The notes beneath the pieces are model-generated. The model was given only the letters and a program-made list of their open reading frames with translations. It ran no database searches and was not told the origin of the DNA. Of a DNA stretch of 64,000 bases, positions 27,683 through 36,808 are shown piece after piece. Made by a program: the position numbers and the translations under genes. Numbering within the stretch: the first letter of the stretch is position 1; each line of letters starts with the position of its first letter. This DNA comes from Prauserella rugosa (GTDB taxonomy: Bacteria > Actinomycetota > Actinomycetes > Mycobacteriales > Pseudonocardiaceae), in assembly GCF_000719975.1 (NCBI RefSeq), contig NZ_JOIJ01000003.1, positions 62,001 through 126,000 on the forward strand, in the 5' to 3' direction.

Positions 27683-28062
27683 CCGAGCTGGAGCGACTCG
27701 CCGCCGAGAAGTACGTCCTGTTGACGACCTTCCGCCGGTCCGGCACCCCGGTGCCGACCCCGGTCTGGGTCGCGGAGTCCGGCGGCGAGCTCGTGGTGTT
27801 CAGCGAGCGGAACGCGGGCAAGGTCAAGCGGATCCGCGCCGACGGCCGGGTCGAGGTCACCGCGTGCGATGTGCGCGGCAGGCGGACCCACGGCGCGACG
27901 GTGCGCGGCACGGCGCGGATCCTCGACGAGGAGGGAAGCCGTCGCGTACGCGCCGCGATCGGCCGCAAGTACGGCCTCGCCGGCCGCCTGGTGCTGCTGG
28001 GAAGCCGGCTGCGTGGCGGCGAGCGGCGCACGGTCGGCATCGCCGTCACGCCCGCCGGCTAG
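27679..28062 (+). CDS. PPOX class F420-dependent oxidoreductase-like
   Basis: A 127-aa flavin/F420-binding split-barrel protein. The TTFRRSGTPVPTPVWVAESGGELVVFSERNAGKVKRIRADGRVEV pattern is that of small actinobacterial PPOX proteins, whose members reduce biliverdin or other substrates with F420H2. The ATG overlaps the stop of the GT-C gene (ATGA). An internal TACGCT box ends 8 nt upstream, so an independent leaderless transcript is possible. Substrate is unknown. Confidence 0.82.
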   Translation: MTELERLAAEKYVLLTTFRRSGTPVPTPVWVAESGGELVVFSERNAGKVKRIRADGRVEVTACDVRGRRTHGATVRGTARILDEEGSRRVRAAIGRKYGLAGRLVLLGSRLRGGERRTVGIAVTPAG

Positions 28063-28116
28063 GTCGCACGGGTCGGTCGCACGAGTAGGCAGCACTCCGG
28101 CTCCGGAGGAGGCGGG

Positions 28117-28854
28117 TCAGGCCTCGGAGACCGCCTGCAACGCCTCGGGCAGCGTGAACGCACGGGCGTACAGGGCCTTGCCCACGATCGCACCCTCGAC
28201 GCCGTCGCACTCGAGCGTCGCCAGCGCCCGCAGATCATCCACAGTGGACACGCCGCCGGAGGCGATGATCGCCGCGTCGGTGCGTGCGGTGACCTCACGC
28301 AGCAGGTCGAGGTTCGGGCCCTTGAGGGTGCCGTCCTTGCTGACGTCGGTGACGACGTAGCGCTGCGCCCCGTCGTTGTCGAGCCGCTCCATGACCTCCC
28401 AGAGGTCACCGCCGTCCTGCGTCCAGCCGCGCGCGGCCAGCCGGTAGCCGTCCTCGCCGATCCGCACGTCGAGACCGATCGCGACGCGGTCGCCGTACTC
28501 GGAGACGACCTTGGCACACCAGTCCGGCGATTCGAGTGCCGCGGTGCCCAGGTTCACCCGCCGGGCACCGGTCGCCAGCGCCGCGGCGAGCGACTCGTCG
28601 TCCCGGATGCCGCCGGACAGCTCGACCGCCACGTCGAGCTTGCCCACCACGTCAGCCAGCAACTCGCGGTTGGAACCCTTGCCGAACGCGGCGTCGAGGT
28701 CCACCAGATGCACCCACTCCGCGCCGTCGCGCTGCCAGTTCAGCGCGGCCTCGAGCGGGGAACCGTACGACGTCTCGGTGCCGGCCTCGCCCTGCACGAG
28801 ACGCACGGCCTGGCCATCGGCCACATCAACAGCGGGAAGGAGTGTCAGCGTCAC
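28117..28854 (-). CDS. priA: PriA phosphoribosyl isomerase (HisA/TrpF)
   Basis: A 245-aa TIM-barrel isomerase. The catalytic Asp residues are in [18 protein letters not shown] at the N-terminus and [14 protein letters not shown] near residue 170, the HisA/PriA pattern. Actinobacterial PriA isomerises both ProFAR (histidine) and PRA (tryptophan), and the trp genes here lack trpF, so dual function is likely. I prefer the GTG at 28854, preceded by TAGAGT 8 nt upstream, over the TTG at 28863. It follows hisH by 49 bp. Confidence 0.92.
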   Translation of the reverse strand: MTLTLLPAVDVADGQAVRLVQGEAGTETSYGSPLEAALNWQRDGAEWVHLVDLDAAFGKGSNRELLADVVGKLDVAVELSGGIRDDESLAAALATGARRVNLGTAALESPDWCAKVVSEYGDRVAIGLDVRIGEDGYRLAARGWTQDGGDLWEVMERLDNDGAQRYVVTDVSKDGTLKGPNLDLLREVTARTDAAIIASGGVSTVDDLRALATLECDGVEGAIVGKALYARAFTLPEALQAVSEA

Positions 28855-28903
28855 GGTTGCCAACTCTAAGACCCGGCTGCGCCGAACGGGCTACAGGGGC
28901 GAG

Positions 28904-29533
28904 TCAGAGTGTGCCGAGCCAGTTGCGCAGCAGCTGCGCGCCCGCGTCGCCGGACTTCTCGGGGTGGAACTGCGTCGCGCACAGCGCGCCGTTCTCGACC
29001 GCCGCGACGAAGTCCTCACCGTGGTGGGCCCACGTCACGAGCGGCTGCTGACCGTCCAGCTCAGAGCGCATGCTCCAGTCGCGCGCCGCGTAGGAGTGCA
29101 CGAAGTAGAAGCGCTCCTCCGGGTCGAGGCCGGCGAACAGGCGCGAGCCCTCGGGCGCGCGGACCGTGTTCCAGCCCATGTGCGGCAGGATGTCGGCGTG
29201 GAGTCGCTCGACCGTGCCGGGCCACTCCCCGGTGCCCTCGGATTCGACGCCGTGCTCGACGCCTCGTTCGAACAGGATCTGCATGCCTACGCAGATACCC
29301 AGCACCGGCCTCCCGCCGGCGAGGCGCTTGCCGATGATCCGGTCGCCCTGCACCGACCGCAGGCCCTCGGCGCACGCGCCGAACGCGCCCACCCCGGGGA
29401 CGACGAGTCCGTCGGCCTCCACCGCGGCATGCGGATCGGCGGTCACCTCGACGTCGGCGCCCGCGCGCTGCACGGCGCGCTCGGCGCTGCGGAGGTTGCC
29501 GGATCCGTAGTCCAGAATCACAACTGAAGGCAC
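28904..29533 (-). CDS. hisH: Imidazole glycerol phosphate synthase glutaminase
   Basis: A 209-aa class I glutamine amidotransferase that supplies ammonia to HisF. The triad is Cys81 in VLGICVGMQ plus His and Glu in [10 protein letters not shown] near residue 190. GTG start. It lies 9 bp after the MFS gene, so both are probably on one message; hisD, hisC and hisB are not in the window. Confidence 0.95.
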   Translation of the reverse strand: MPSVVILDYGSGNLRSAERAVQRAGADVEVTADPHAAVEADGLVVPGVGAFGACAEGLRSVQGDRIIGKRLAGGRPVLGICVGMQILFERGVEHGVESEGTGEWPGTVERLHADILPHMGWNTVRAPEGSRLFAGLDPEERFYFVHSYAARDWSMRSELDGQQPLVTWAHHGEDFVAAVENGALCATQFHPEKSGDAGAQLLRNWLGTL

Positions 29534-29542
29534 GTTTCCAGG

Positions 29543-30700
29543 TTAACCCCTGCGGCCCGCCGAGAGCGCCACCGGCAGCAGCACCAGCGACCACGCCGCG
29601 AGCAGGCCGAACGCCACGGCGTAGGTGGTTCCGGACACGACCGCGCCCACGGCGACGGCCCCGAGTCCCTGCCCCGCGTCGAAGGCCACGTTCCACGAGA
29701 TGCTCGCCCTCCCCGCGGACGTGCGGCGGAACATGGCGACCAGCGATTCGTTCTGCACAGCGCCGAATCCGATGCCGAACACCACCATCGACACGACGAC
29801 GAGCCACGCCGGACCGGCCTCACCGAAGCAGGCGTAGCCGGCGAGGCCCACGCCCACGAGCGCGAGCGCAGGCGTGAGCAGGCGGCCCGCCGAGCGCGCC
29901 CCGATGCGGCCCGCCGCCCACCGGGAGACCGTCGTCGCCAACGGCATGAGCAGCAGCGCGATCGACGACTCCGGGGTCAGGAGCACGATCGGGGTGAAGG
30001 TCGCCAGCGCGCCGAGTCCGGTCGACGCGGCGAGCATCGGCAGCCACGGCTTCCACGTGACCTTCGCCGCCGTCAGCAGACCTCCGCGGCGTTCGGGGCC
30101 GGTCGTCGGATGCGCGGGTGGAAGCAGCAGCGCGGGCACCGTGGCCACGGCCGGCAGTGCCGTGGCGAGTACGAACACCGCGACGAATCCCCAGTGCTCG
30201 GCGAGCCACGGACCGGCGGGCAGTCCGATCAGCTGCGGAACACCCGTCGCCAGTCCGTAGATGCCCGATCCACGGGGCACGGCCGCCGGTGGCAGGAGTT
30301 CGGCGATCAGCGCGCTCCCGCACACGGTGAGCAGGCCGAAGCCGACACCACGGAGCAGCGAGACGGTCAGGATGCCCGGCGACGAGGTCCACACGATCAG
30401 CAGCGGCGTCGGCGCACCCAGGAACGCGATGCCCAACAGGATCGCGATGCGGTAGCCGTAGCGCTGCACCAGCAGCCCCGTGCCGAGCTGCGTGACGACG
30501 GTGCTGGCCATGAACACGCCCGTGGCCGCGCCGGCGGCGAAGGTGCCCGCTCCCCTGCTCACGGCCCACAGCGGCACGACCGGCATGAGCAGCGAGTAGC
30601 CGCACAGCGCGACCGCGGTGGCGGCCAGGGACAGCCGGAAGGGGCCGTGGCGCCACGGCGACTCGTCACGGTGCACCGTCCTCGGCGCGCTGGCAGACAT
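29543..30700 (-). CDS. MFS transporter
   Basis: A 385-aa major facilitator with about 12 hydrophobic helices. The loop 2-3 region (VQRYGYRIAILLG) is a variant of the GxxxDRxGRR motif lacking the Asp. Helix 5 holds a GLATGVPQLIGLPAGPWLAEHWG stretch typical of exporters of drug or metabolite type. Substrate cannot be told. It is directly upstream of hisH (9-bp gap) but I see nothing linking it to histidine. A 12-bp palindrome lies 14 bp upstream of its start. Confidence 0.85.
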   Translation of the reverse strand: MSASAPRTVHRDESPWRHGPFRLSLAATAVALCGYSLLMPVVPLWAVSRGAGTFAAGAATGVFMASTVVTQLGTGLLVQRYGYRIAILLGIAFLGAPTPLLIVWTSSPGILTVSLLRGVGFGLLTVCGSALIAELLPPAAVPRGSGIYGLATGVPQLIGLPAGPWLAEHWGFVAVFVLATALPAVATVPALLLPPAHPTTGPERRGGLLTAAKVTWKPWLPMLAASTGLGALATFTPIVLLTPESSIALLLMPLATTVSRWAAGRIGARSAGRLLTPALALVGVGLAGYACFGEAGPAWLVVVSMVVFGIGFGAVQNESLVAMFRRTSAGRASISWNVAFDAGQGLGAVAVGAVVSGTTYAVAFGLLAAWSLVLLPVALSAGRRG

Positions 30701-30713
30701 GCCGACAGTTCTA

Positions 30714-30725
30714 GTACGTGCGTAC
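30714..30725. promoter_or_regulatory. Palindrome upstream of MFS gene
   Basis: GTACG-TG-CGTAC, an exact inverted repeat with a 2-bp spacer, 14 bp upstream of the MFS ATG and just before the PHP gene stop at 30734. It could be an operator; the evidence is only symmetry and position. Confidence 0.35.
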
Positions 30726-30733
30726 AGGTCGTG

Positions 30734-31819
30734 TCAGCACCCGGCGGTGAGACCCTGCGCACCGCGCGGGCGGCGCGCGGCCCACGCGGTCAGCTCGTCC
30801 GCCGTCATCGTGTTGACGATCCGCTCGACCGGCACCTCGCACTCCTGCGCCCGTACGCAGCCGAACGGCTGCCACGCCAACTGCCCAGGGGCGTGGGCGT
30901 CGGTGTCGATCGCGAACCGGCAGCCGATCTCGCGGGCCCTGCGCAACAGCCGGCGCGGCGGGTCGAGCCGTTCCGGACGGGCGTTGATCTCGACCGCGAC
31001 GTCGTGGTCGCGGCACGCGGCGAACACGGCCTCCGCGTCGAACGCCGACTCGGGCCTGCCGCGGCCGGTCACGAGCCGGCCGGTGCAGTGGCCGAGGATG
31101 TTGACCCGCGGATTCGCCACGGCCGTGAGCATCCGCTCCGTCATCTCCGCCGCGGGCATCCGCAGCTTCGAATGGACGCTGGCCACGACCACGTCGAGCC
31201 GTTCCAGCAGCTCCGGATCCTGGTCCAGGGAACCGTCGTCATGGATGTCGACCTCGATGCCGGTGAGGATCCGCAGCGGTCCGGCCCCCTCACCCGCGTC
31301 GTCCTGACCCGCCGGCTCCTCGCCCGCCAGCCACTCGTTGAGCTCGGCGACCACGTCCAGTTGCCTCCGGAGCCGGTCGGCCGACAGGCCGCGGGCGACG
31401 GTCAGCCGCGGCGAGTGGTCGGTGAGCACGAGGTACTCGTGTCCGAGTGCGCGCGCGGCCTCGGCCATCTCCTCGATCGAACTGCCTCCGTCCGACCAGT
31501 CCGAGTGCGTGTGACAGTCGCCGCGCAGTGCCGCACGCAGCGGACCACCGTCGGGGATGCCGGGAGCGCCGCGCGACTCCAGGTCCGTGAGATAGGCGGG
31601 CTCCCTGCCCGCCGCGGCGTCGGCGATGACCGAGGCCGTCGTCTTGCCGATACCGGACAGCTGCGTCAGCGTGCCCTCCTCGAGTCGCCGGGCAAGCTCA
31701 CCGTCGGGAAGGTCGGCGACCACCGCGGCGGCGTTGCGAAACGCCCGCACGCGATACCCCGGCTCCCCCGATCGCTCCAGGTGCAGCGCGATCTGCCGGA
31801 GCACGTTCACAGGATCCAT
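30734..31819 (-). CDS. Helix-hairpin-helix plus PHP phosphoesterase
   Basis: A 361-aa protein resembling the C-terminal half of bacterial PolX without the polymerase domain. Residues about 1-75 are a helix-hairpin-helix DNA-binding region (LEEGTLTQLSGIGKTTASVIAD), and about 100-345 form a PHP metal-dependent phosphoesterase domain with DCHTHSDWSDGG, LTDHSPR, GIEVDI, SVHSKL, GHCTGR and DTDAHAPGQ metal-binding motifs. It may be a 3'-5' exonuclease or phosphatase in DNA repair. The ATG has an AGGTGAGCG Shine-Dalgarno. Confidence 0.85.
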   Translation of the reverse strand: MDPVNVLRQIALHLERSGEPGYRVRAFRNAAAVVADLPDGELARRLEEGTLTQLSGIGKTTASVIADAAAGREPAYLTDLESRGAPGIPDGGPLRAALRGDCHTHSDWSDGGSSIEEMAEAARALGHEYLVLTDHSPRLTVARGLSADRLRRQLDVVAELNEWLAGEEPAGQDDAGEGAGPLRILTGIEVDIHDDGSLDQDPELLERLDVVVASVHSKLRMPAAEMTERMLTAVANPRVNILGHCTGRLVTGRGRPESAFDAEAVFAACRDHDVAVEINARPERLDPPRRLLRRAREIGCRFAIDTDAHAPGQLAWQPFGCVRAQECEVPVERIVNTMTADELTAWAARRPRGAQGLTAGC

Positions 31820-32236
31820 CGCTCACCTCGGCACTCGGACGAGTCGTTCCCGTCCACGATTTACCCGGCGACATACCCGACCGCATACCCGAGGACGTAC
31901 ACCCGCGCGAGGTTCACCCGATGTGGCCGTCGAGGATGCTTGAATCTGGAATTACTACGATCCGGTGACGCCAGCGTAGCGGTCCGAACGCGATCCGGAA
32001 CGCCGCGCGAACGGCGCCGCGCGTGGCCGGTCCGTACACGCGCTGTGAAGTCCGCGTCAGCCATCCGGCCCAGTCGGCCCTACGACGGGAGCAACGCCCA
32101 GCCAACACCCACAGCCTGCGAAAACGCCCCGGCGCCCGCTTGCGGGGGTCGCGTACGCGGGTGGTGTGCGCGGGCCGTATCTTGGCCCGGTAGTCGGGGT
32201 CCGTTAACGCAACACACAGGGCGCGGAGGGGTTGTC
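31820..32236. other. 417-bp gap before the VanW gene
   Basis: I find no gene here. Near 31860-31910 the motif TACCCG recurs four to five times. A TATCTT hexamer about 60 bp before the VanW start (around 32173) is a candidate -10 for that gene. The divergent PHP gene must also have its promoter in this gap. Plus-strand open frames crossing it lack coding character. Confidence 0.5.
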
Positions 32237-34618
32237 TTGCCGCAGGAACCTCGGTGGCCGGAGCCTTCGGAATCTCAGCCGGACGAGTGGCCCGAGTCCC
32301 ACACCGAACAGACCGACATTCTGCCTGCGGTGCCACCGAGCACCGGCGACAGCGCAGGAGACACGGGAAACACTCCCGGGGACAGCACCCCCGCCGAGGA
32401 CGCCGCGGAGACCACCCAGCACATCCCCGAGGCCACCGGGGCCGCTGCGACCGGACCCGCGGAATCCGGGGAGTCCACGACGGCGCGGTCCGCGGACACT
32501 CCGGAACCTGCGACCACCGGGGAAACTGCGCCAACCGAGCACACCGCGCCAACCGCAGGCTCGGCGGCGGCGCCGTCCGACGCCGAGTCCACGCAGCAGA
32601 TCGCCTGGCCCGAGACCGACACCGAGACGACCCAGTACCTCGCCGCGGGCAGCGCCCCGGCCGGGGAGAACGCTGCCGGACAGAGCGACCCCGGGCAGAG
32701 CGGCCCCGGGGACCCCTCCGCCAACGAGACCACCCAGTACATCCCGCCGGTGCCCACCGACGACTCCCCCGCACCCCACTACCTGACCGCCGCGCTGCCC
32801 GCCCAGGGCGCGACCGCCTACGCCGCCCCCACCTCTCACTCCGGCCATGGGGCGCACGGCACGGCAGGCGACGGATCCGGCGCCGACGGCACCCCGGACG
32901 GCCCGGACGACTCCGACGGCGGACGGCGGCTCGGCAGGGCACGCAAGCCGCTGCTCGTCGCCGCGGCCGTCGTCGGCGTGCTCGCGGTGGCCTACGTGGT
33001 CGACATCTTCGTCACCTCGGGTGACGTGCCGCGGGGCACGGTCGTGGCGGGGGTCGAGGTCGGCGGCATGAGCCGGAGCGCGGCCGAGGACACCCTCCGC
33101 TCGGAGCTCGAACCGCGCATGACCCAGCCCGTGCAGTACCGCGCGGGCGACGTCGACGGCGAGTTCGACCCGAACGAGGCCGGGCTGCGGCTGAACTGGA
33201 GCGAGACCCTCGACGAGGCGGGCGACCAGCCGCTCAACCCGTTCACGCGGATCAGCTCCTTCTTCACCGACCGCGAGGTCGACCCCGTCACCGACACCGA
33301 GCGCAACCAGCTCGGCAACGCACTCGTGGCGATGCAGGAGACCACCGACCACGAACCGGTGGAGGGTGGCATCGAGTTCGAGGGCGCCACGCCGAAGCCC
33401 GTCGACCCGAAGGACGGGCAGAAGCTCAACGTCGAGAAGGCCGAGGACATCATCGTCCGCAGCTGGGCCGACGGCAGGCGGCTGGCGCTGCCGGTGGACA
33501 AGACGCCGGTGTCGATCAGCAAGGACGACGTGCAGGCGATGCTCAAGGACGTGGCCGAGCCCGCGGTCTCGGCGCCCGTCGTCGTCCGCGGCGAGGGCGC
33601 CGACGGCACCCTCGAGCCCGAGGACATCGCCGCCGGGCTGAGCTTCGAGCCGAAGGACGGCAAGCTCACGCCCAGGATCGACCGGAAGAAGATGGCCGCA
33701 GGCGTCCAGGACGACCTGGCCGACACGGTGAAGAAGGGCCGCGACGCCGAGATCGTGTTCGAGGGCGGGGCGCCGAAGGTCGAGCCGTCCGAGGACGGCA
33801 AGCGGATCAAGTGGAAAGAGACCTTCGAGCCGCTGATGGACGTGCTCAAGAAGACCGACGAGCGCGAGATCAAGGCCCAGTACGAGAAGGAGCCCGCCGA
33901 GGTCACCACCGAGGACGCGGAGAACCTCGGCATCAAGGAGGTCATCGGCGAGTTCTCCACCGGTGACTTCGCCGCCGACTCCGGGGTGAACATCCGCCGG
34001 GTCGCCGAGGAGGTCAACGGCGCCATCATCAAGCCGGGCGACACGTTCAGCCTCAACCAGCACACCGGTCCGCGCACCGCGGCCCAGGGTTACGTCGAGG
34101 CGGGCATCATCGAGGACGGCGCGCCGGGCAAGGCGGTCGGCGGTGGCATCTCGCAGTTCGCGACGACGCTGTACAACGCCGCCTACTTCGCGGGCATGAC
34201 CGACGCGGGCCACCAGGAGCACAGCTACTACATCAGCCGGTACCCGGAGGGCCGCGAAGCGACCGTGTACCAGACGGCCGACGGCGCGAGCGTGATCGAT
34301 CTGGCCTTCACCAACGACCTGCCCAAGGGTGTGGCGATCCAGACCGAGTGGACCCCCAGCAGCATCACGATCAAGCTGTGGGGCACCAAGAAGTACGACG
34401 TGCAGTCCCGCACCGGCGAACGCACCAACATCGTCAAGCCGGAGACCAAGCGCGGACCTGCGGGCGACGAGTGCTCCCCCAGCGAGGGCGCTCCCGGGTT
34501 CACCGTCACCGACACCCGCGTCCTGCGGGACGTCGACTCCGGCGCGGTGAACGAGGAGACCCGCACCGTGCGCTACAACCCGCAGCCCAAGATCGTCTGC
34601 GGCGGCCGCGACAGATAG
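32237..34618 (+). CDS. VanW-domain envelope protein
   Basis: A 793-aa membrane-anchored protein. Residues 1-230 are disordered and Thr/Glu/Ala/Pro-rich, with repeated ETTQ-type motifs; a basic patch and one transmembrane helix follow (about 237-262). The outer part has YkuD-linked peptidoglycan-binding (PG_binding_4-like) repeats and a C-terminal VanW domain (PGDTFSLNQHTGPRTAAQGY, then GGGISQFATTLYNAAYFAG, near residue 595-650). VanW proteins occur with peptidoglycan modification; the reaction is not established. The start is a TTG with GGAGGGG 6 nt upstream; no ATG or GTG is near. A much longer open frame upstream in the same phase is noncoding. Confidence 0.85.
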   Translation: MPQEPRWPEPSESQPDEWPESHTEQTDILPAVPPSTGDSAGDTGNTPGDSTPAEDAAETTQHIPEATGAAATGPAESGESTTARSADTPEPATTGETAPTEHTAPTAGSAAAPSDAESTQQIAWPETDTETTQYLAAGSAPAGENAAGQSDPGQSGPGDPSANETTQYIPPVPTDDSPAPHYLTAALPAQGATAYAAPTSHSGHGAHGTAGDGSGADGTPDGPDDSDGGRRLGRARKPLLVAAAVVGVLAVAYVVDIFVTSGDVPRGTVVAGVEVGGMSRSAAEDTLRSELEPRMTQPVQYRAGDVDGEFDPNEAGLRLNWSETLDEAGDQPLNPFTRISSFFTDREVDPVTDTERNQLGNALVAMQETTDHEPVEGGIEFEGATPKPVDPKDGQKLNVEKAEDIIVRSWADGRRLALPVDKTPVSISKDDVQAMLKDVAEPAVSAPVVVRGEGADGTLEPEDIAAGLSFEPKDGKLTPRIDRKKMAAGVQDDLADTVKKGRDAEIVFEGGAPKVEPSEDGKRIKWKETFEPLMDVLKKTDEREIKAQYEKEPAEVTTEDAENLGIKEVIGEFSTGDFAADSGVNIRRVAEEVNGAIIKPGDTFSLNQHTGPRTAAQGYVEAGIIEDGAPGKAVGGGISQFATTLYNAAYFAGMTDAGHQEHSYYISRYPEGREATVYQTADGASVIDLAFTNDLPKGVAIQTEWTPSSITIKLWGTKKYDVQSRTGERTNIVKPETKRGPAGDECSPSEGAPGFTVTDTRVLRDVDSGAVNEETRTVRYNPQPKIVCGGRDR

Positions 34619-34645
34619 GACGCCGCCGGACACGGGCCGGAACGA

Positions 34646-34685
34646 GCGGGGCGGGCGAGTTCACCGAGTAACTCACCCGCCCCGC
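34646..34685. terminator. Bidirectional terminator, VanW gene and vdh
   Basis: GCGGGGCGGGCGAGTT (34646-34661) pairs with 34670-34685 over 16 bp with one mismatch and an 8-nt loop. It lies between two convergent stops (34618 and 34701) and can serve both. Confidence 0.85.
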
Positions 34686-34700
34686 GTCCGGATGGGACGG

Positions 34701-35777
34701 TCAGCGCACCGTGAGGATGGAGCGCAGGTTGGCGACCTCGGACATGCGGCGTTCGGCGAGCCGGTCGGCCGCGGTCACCGGCGGCACACCCTCCTCGTCG
34801 GCGAGCGCGAACACGGCCTTGGCGGTGTCGTACAGCGACGTCGCCTTGAGCCGGGCGCGGTCCGGGTCGTAGCCGCGCAGCTCGTCGCTGACCTGGATGG
34901 TGCCGCCCGCGTTCACCAGGTAGTCGGGCGCGAACAGGATTCCGCGGTCCTGTAGGAGTTTCTCGACCCCGGCGTGGGCGAGCTGGTTGTTGGCCGCACC
35001 GCACACCACCTTCGCCCGCAGCAGGCCGGCCGTGTCGTCGTCGAGCACCCCGCCGAGCGCGCACGGCGCGAAGACGTCCACATCGGACGCGATGAGCGTG
35101 GCGGTGTCGTCGACCACCTCGACCGACGGATGCACGGCACGTACCCGGTCGACGGCGCGCTCGTCCACGTCGGTGATCACGATCTCGGCACCGGCCTCGG
35201 CGAGGTGGCCGACGAGCAGCCTGCCGACCTTGCCGACGCCTTCGACGCCGACGCGCCTGCCCTTCAGGTCCGGGGTGCCCCACGTGTGCTCGGCGCTCGC
35301 CCGCATGCCCTGGTACACGCCGAAGGCGGTGAGCTCGGAGGAGTCGCCCGCGCCGCCCTCCTCGCGGGACCGTCCCGTGGCGAAGGAGGTCTCCCTGGCG
35401 ACGACGTCCATGTCGGCGACGTAGGTCCCGACGTCGCAGGCGGTGATGTAGCGGCCGCCGAGCGACTGGACGAAACGCCCGTAGGCACGGAGCAACGCCT
35501 CGGTCTTGTGGGTCGCCGGGTCGCCGATGATGACGGCCTTGCCGCCGCCGAGGTCGAGGCCGGCGAGTGCGTTCTTGTAGGCCATGCCCTTCGACAGGGC
35601 CAGCACGTCGTCCAGCGCGGCGTTCTCGTCGGAGTAGGGGTAGAAGCGGGTGCCGCCGAGGGCCGGTCCCAGCGCGGTCGAGTACACCGCGATGATGGCC
35701 TTCAGACCGGTGGCACGGTCATGACAGTAGACGACCTGTTCGTGGCCGCTCTCGCGGCCGAATACACCGTCGGTCAC
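34701..35777 (-). CDS. vdh: Valine/leucine-type amino acid dehydrogenase
   Basis: A 358-aa Glu/Leu/Phe/Val dehydrogenase that deaminates a branched-chain amino acid to its 2-oxo acid with NAD+. The catalytic Lys80 is in [10 protein letters not shown] and Lys68 in GMAYKNA; the NAD-binding [13 protein letters not shown] motif is near residue 182. Sequence style is closest to actinomycete valine dehydrogenase. The GTG at 35777 is chosen because homology starts there; the long upstream frame is spurious. A GAGTCACC segment upstream is only a weak Shine-Dalgarno. Confidence 0.87.
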   Translation of the reverse strand: MTDGVFGRESGHEQVVYCHDRATGLKAIIAVYSTALGPALGGTRFYPYSDENAALDDVLALSKGMAYKNALAGLDLGGGKAVIIGDPATHKTEALLRAYGRFVQSLGGRYITACDVGTYVADMDVVARETSFATGRSREEGGAGDSSELTAFGVYQGMRASAEHTWGTPDLKGRRVGVEGVGKVGRLLVGHLAEAGAEIVITDVDERAVDRVRAVHPSVEVVDDTATLIASDVDVFAPCALGGVLDDDTAGLLRAKVVCGAANNQLAHAGVEKLLQDRGILFAPDYLVNAGGTIQVSDELRGYDPDRARLKATSLYDTAKAVFALADEEGVPPVTAADRLAERRMSEVANLRSILTVR

Positions 35778-35884
35778 GGTTGGTGACTCCTTTGTCGTTC
35801 CTCCCGGCGCACCTGTGGGCACGCCCGGGCTGGCGGTTGCCACGGCGACGTCCGCGGGGTTACCGCAGCCCACGCCGCTCATGG

Positions 35885-36808
35885 TCAAGATAGACCCGCA
35901 CGCACCTCGGGGGAAGCGACGTCGGTCCCGAGCTCGGCGGCCGCCCCGGCTCCCCCGGCGACCGCAGGCCGGGCGTCCGCGACCTGCCGAGTGCGCTCGG
36001 GCGCGGCGACGGTGACGGTGCCAAGTGCCGAGGAGACGGCGGCCTCGGCGAGCGCGGCCAGTGCCCGCCGGTCGGTGGCACGGCCGGGCGCGATCTCCGG
36101 GCACACCGTGAGTTCGAGGACCAGGCCCCGCAGTGCCACGACACGCCGCAGCGAGGCGATGAGCGATTCGGGACCGATGAAGGCGGGCCGGGTGGTCTCC
36201 CGACCGCCGGAGAGGTAGCGCACGGCCACCGGGCGTACGGGCACGCCCGCGTCGATGGCCGCCTGGAACGTCGCGGGCCGGAACCGTCCGGACGCCGTGC
36301 CGCACCACGTGGTGCCCTCGGGGTTGACGGTGACGAGTGAACCGGAGCGCAGCGCCTCGGCGAGCCGTTCCACGGTGGCGGGCAATGTGGACAGTCGTTC
36401 GCGGTCGAGGAAGACGGTGCCCGCACGGGACACGAGCGTGCCGAGCACCGGCCAGCTCGCGATCTCGCGTTTCGCGAGCGCGCGCATGGGGCGCACCGCG
36501 TTGAGCCCCATGATGTCGGCGAAGGAGATGTGGTTGCTGACGACGAGTGCGCCGCGGCCGCTGCCGTCGAGTTCACCGTGGACGACGAGCCGTACGCCCA
36601 GCGCGCGCAGCAGTGCGCGGAACACCGTGCGCACGACGCGATCGCGACCGGGTACCAGCGCGAGGACGGGCACGAGCAGCAACGCCGCGACGACGATGAC
36701 CGCCGCGCCGGCCAGGCGCAGCACCCGCCGAGGCCACGACACCGTGGTCTCGGCCGGCGTGAGGCAGCCCTCGCCGCACGGCGACACCGGCATCCACGCG
36801 TGGCTCAT
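35885..36808 (-). CDS. PlsC-type acyltransferase, OlsA-like
   Basis: A 307-aa 1-acylglycerol-phosphate acyltransferase family protein. An N-terminal membrane segment (about residues 30-55) precedes the acyltransferase motif I NHISFAD (about residue 92-98) and motif III NPEGTTW. It probably adds a second fatty acid to a lyso-lipid at the membrane. The ATG overlaps the stop of the upstream GNAT gene (ATGA), the arrangement of an OlsB-OlsA pair for ornithine-type aminolipids. Corresponds in position to mycobacterial Rv3026c (from memory). Confidence 0.82.
   Translation of the reverse strand: MSHAWMPVSPCGEGCLTPAETTVSWPRRVLRLAGAAVIVVAALLLVPVLALVPGRDRVVRTVFRALLRALGVRLVVHGELDGSGRGALVVSNHISFADIMGLNAVRPMRALAKREIASWPVLGTLVSRAGTVFLDRERLSTLPATVERLAEALRSGSLVTVNPEGTTWCGTASGRFRPATFQAAIDAGVPVRPVAVRYLSGGRETTRPAFIGPESLIASLRRVVALRGLVLELTVCPEIAPGRATDRRALAALAEAAVSSALGTVTVAAPERTRQVADARPAVAGGAGAAAELGTDVASPEVRAGLS

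Noticed and set aside
25609..28062. An 817-residue plus-strand open frame ending in the PPOX gene
   Set aside because: Most of it is out of frame with the GT-C gene; only the last 127 codons from 27679 are real.
30110..34618. A 1502-residue plus-strand open frame
   Set aside because: The first 2.1 kb are antisense to MFS and PHP genes and intergenic DNA and give low-complexity Arg-rich peptide. Only the part from the TTG at 32237 has homology and a ribosome site.
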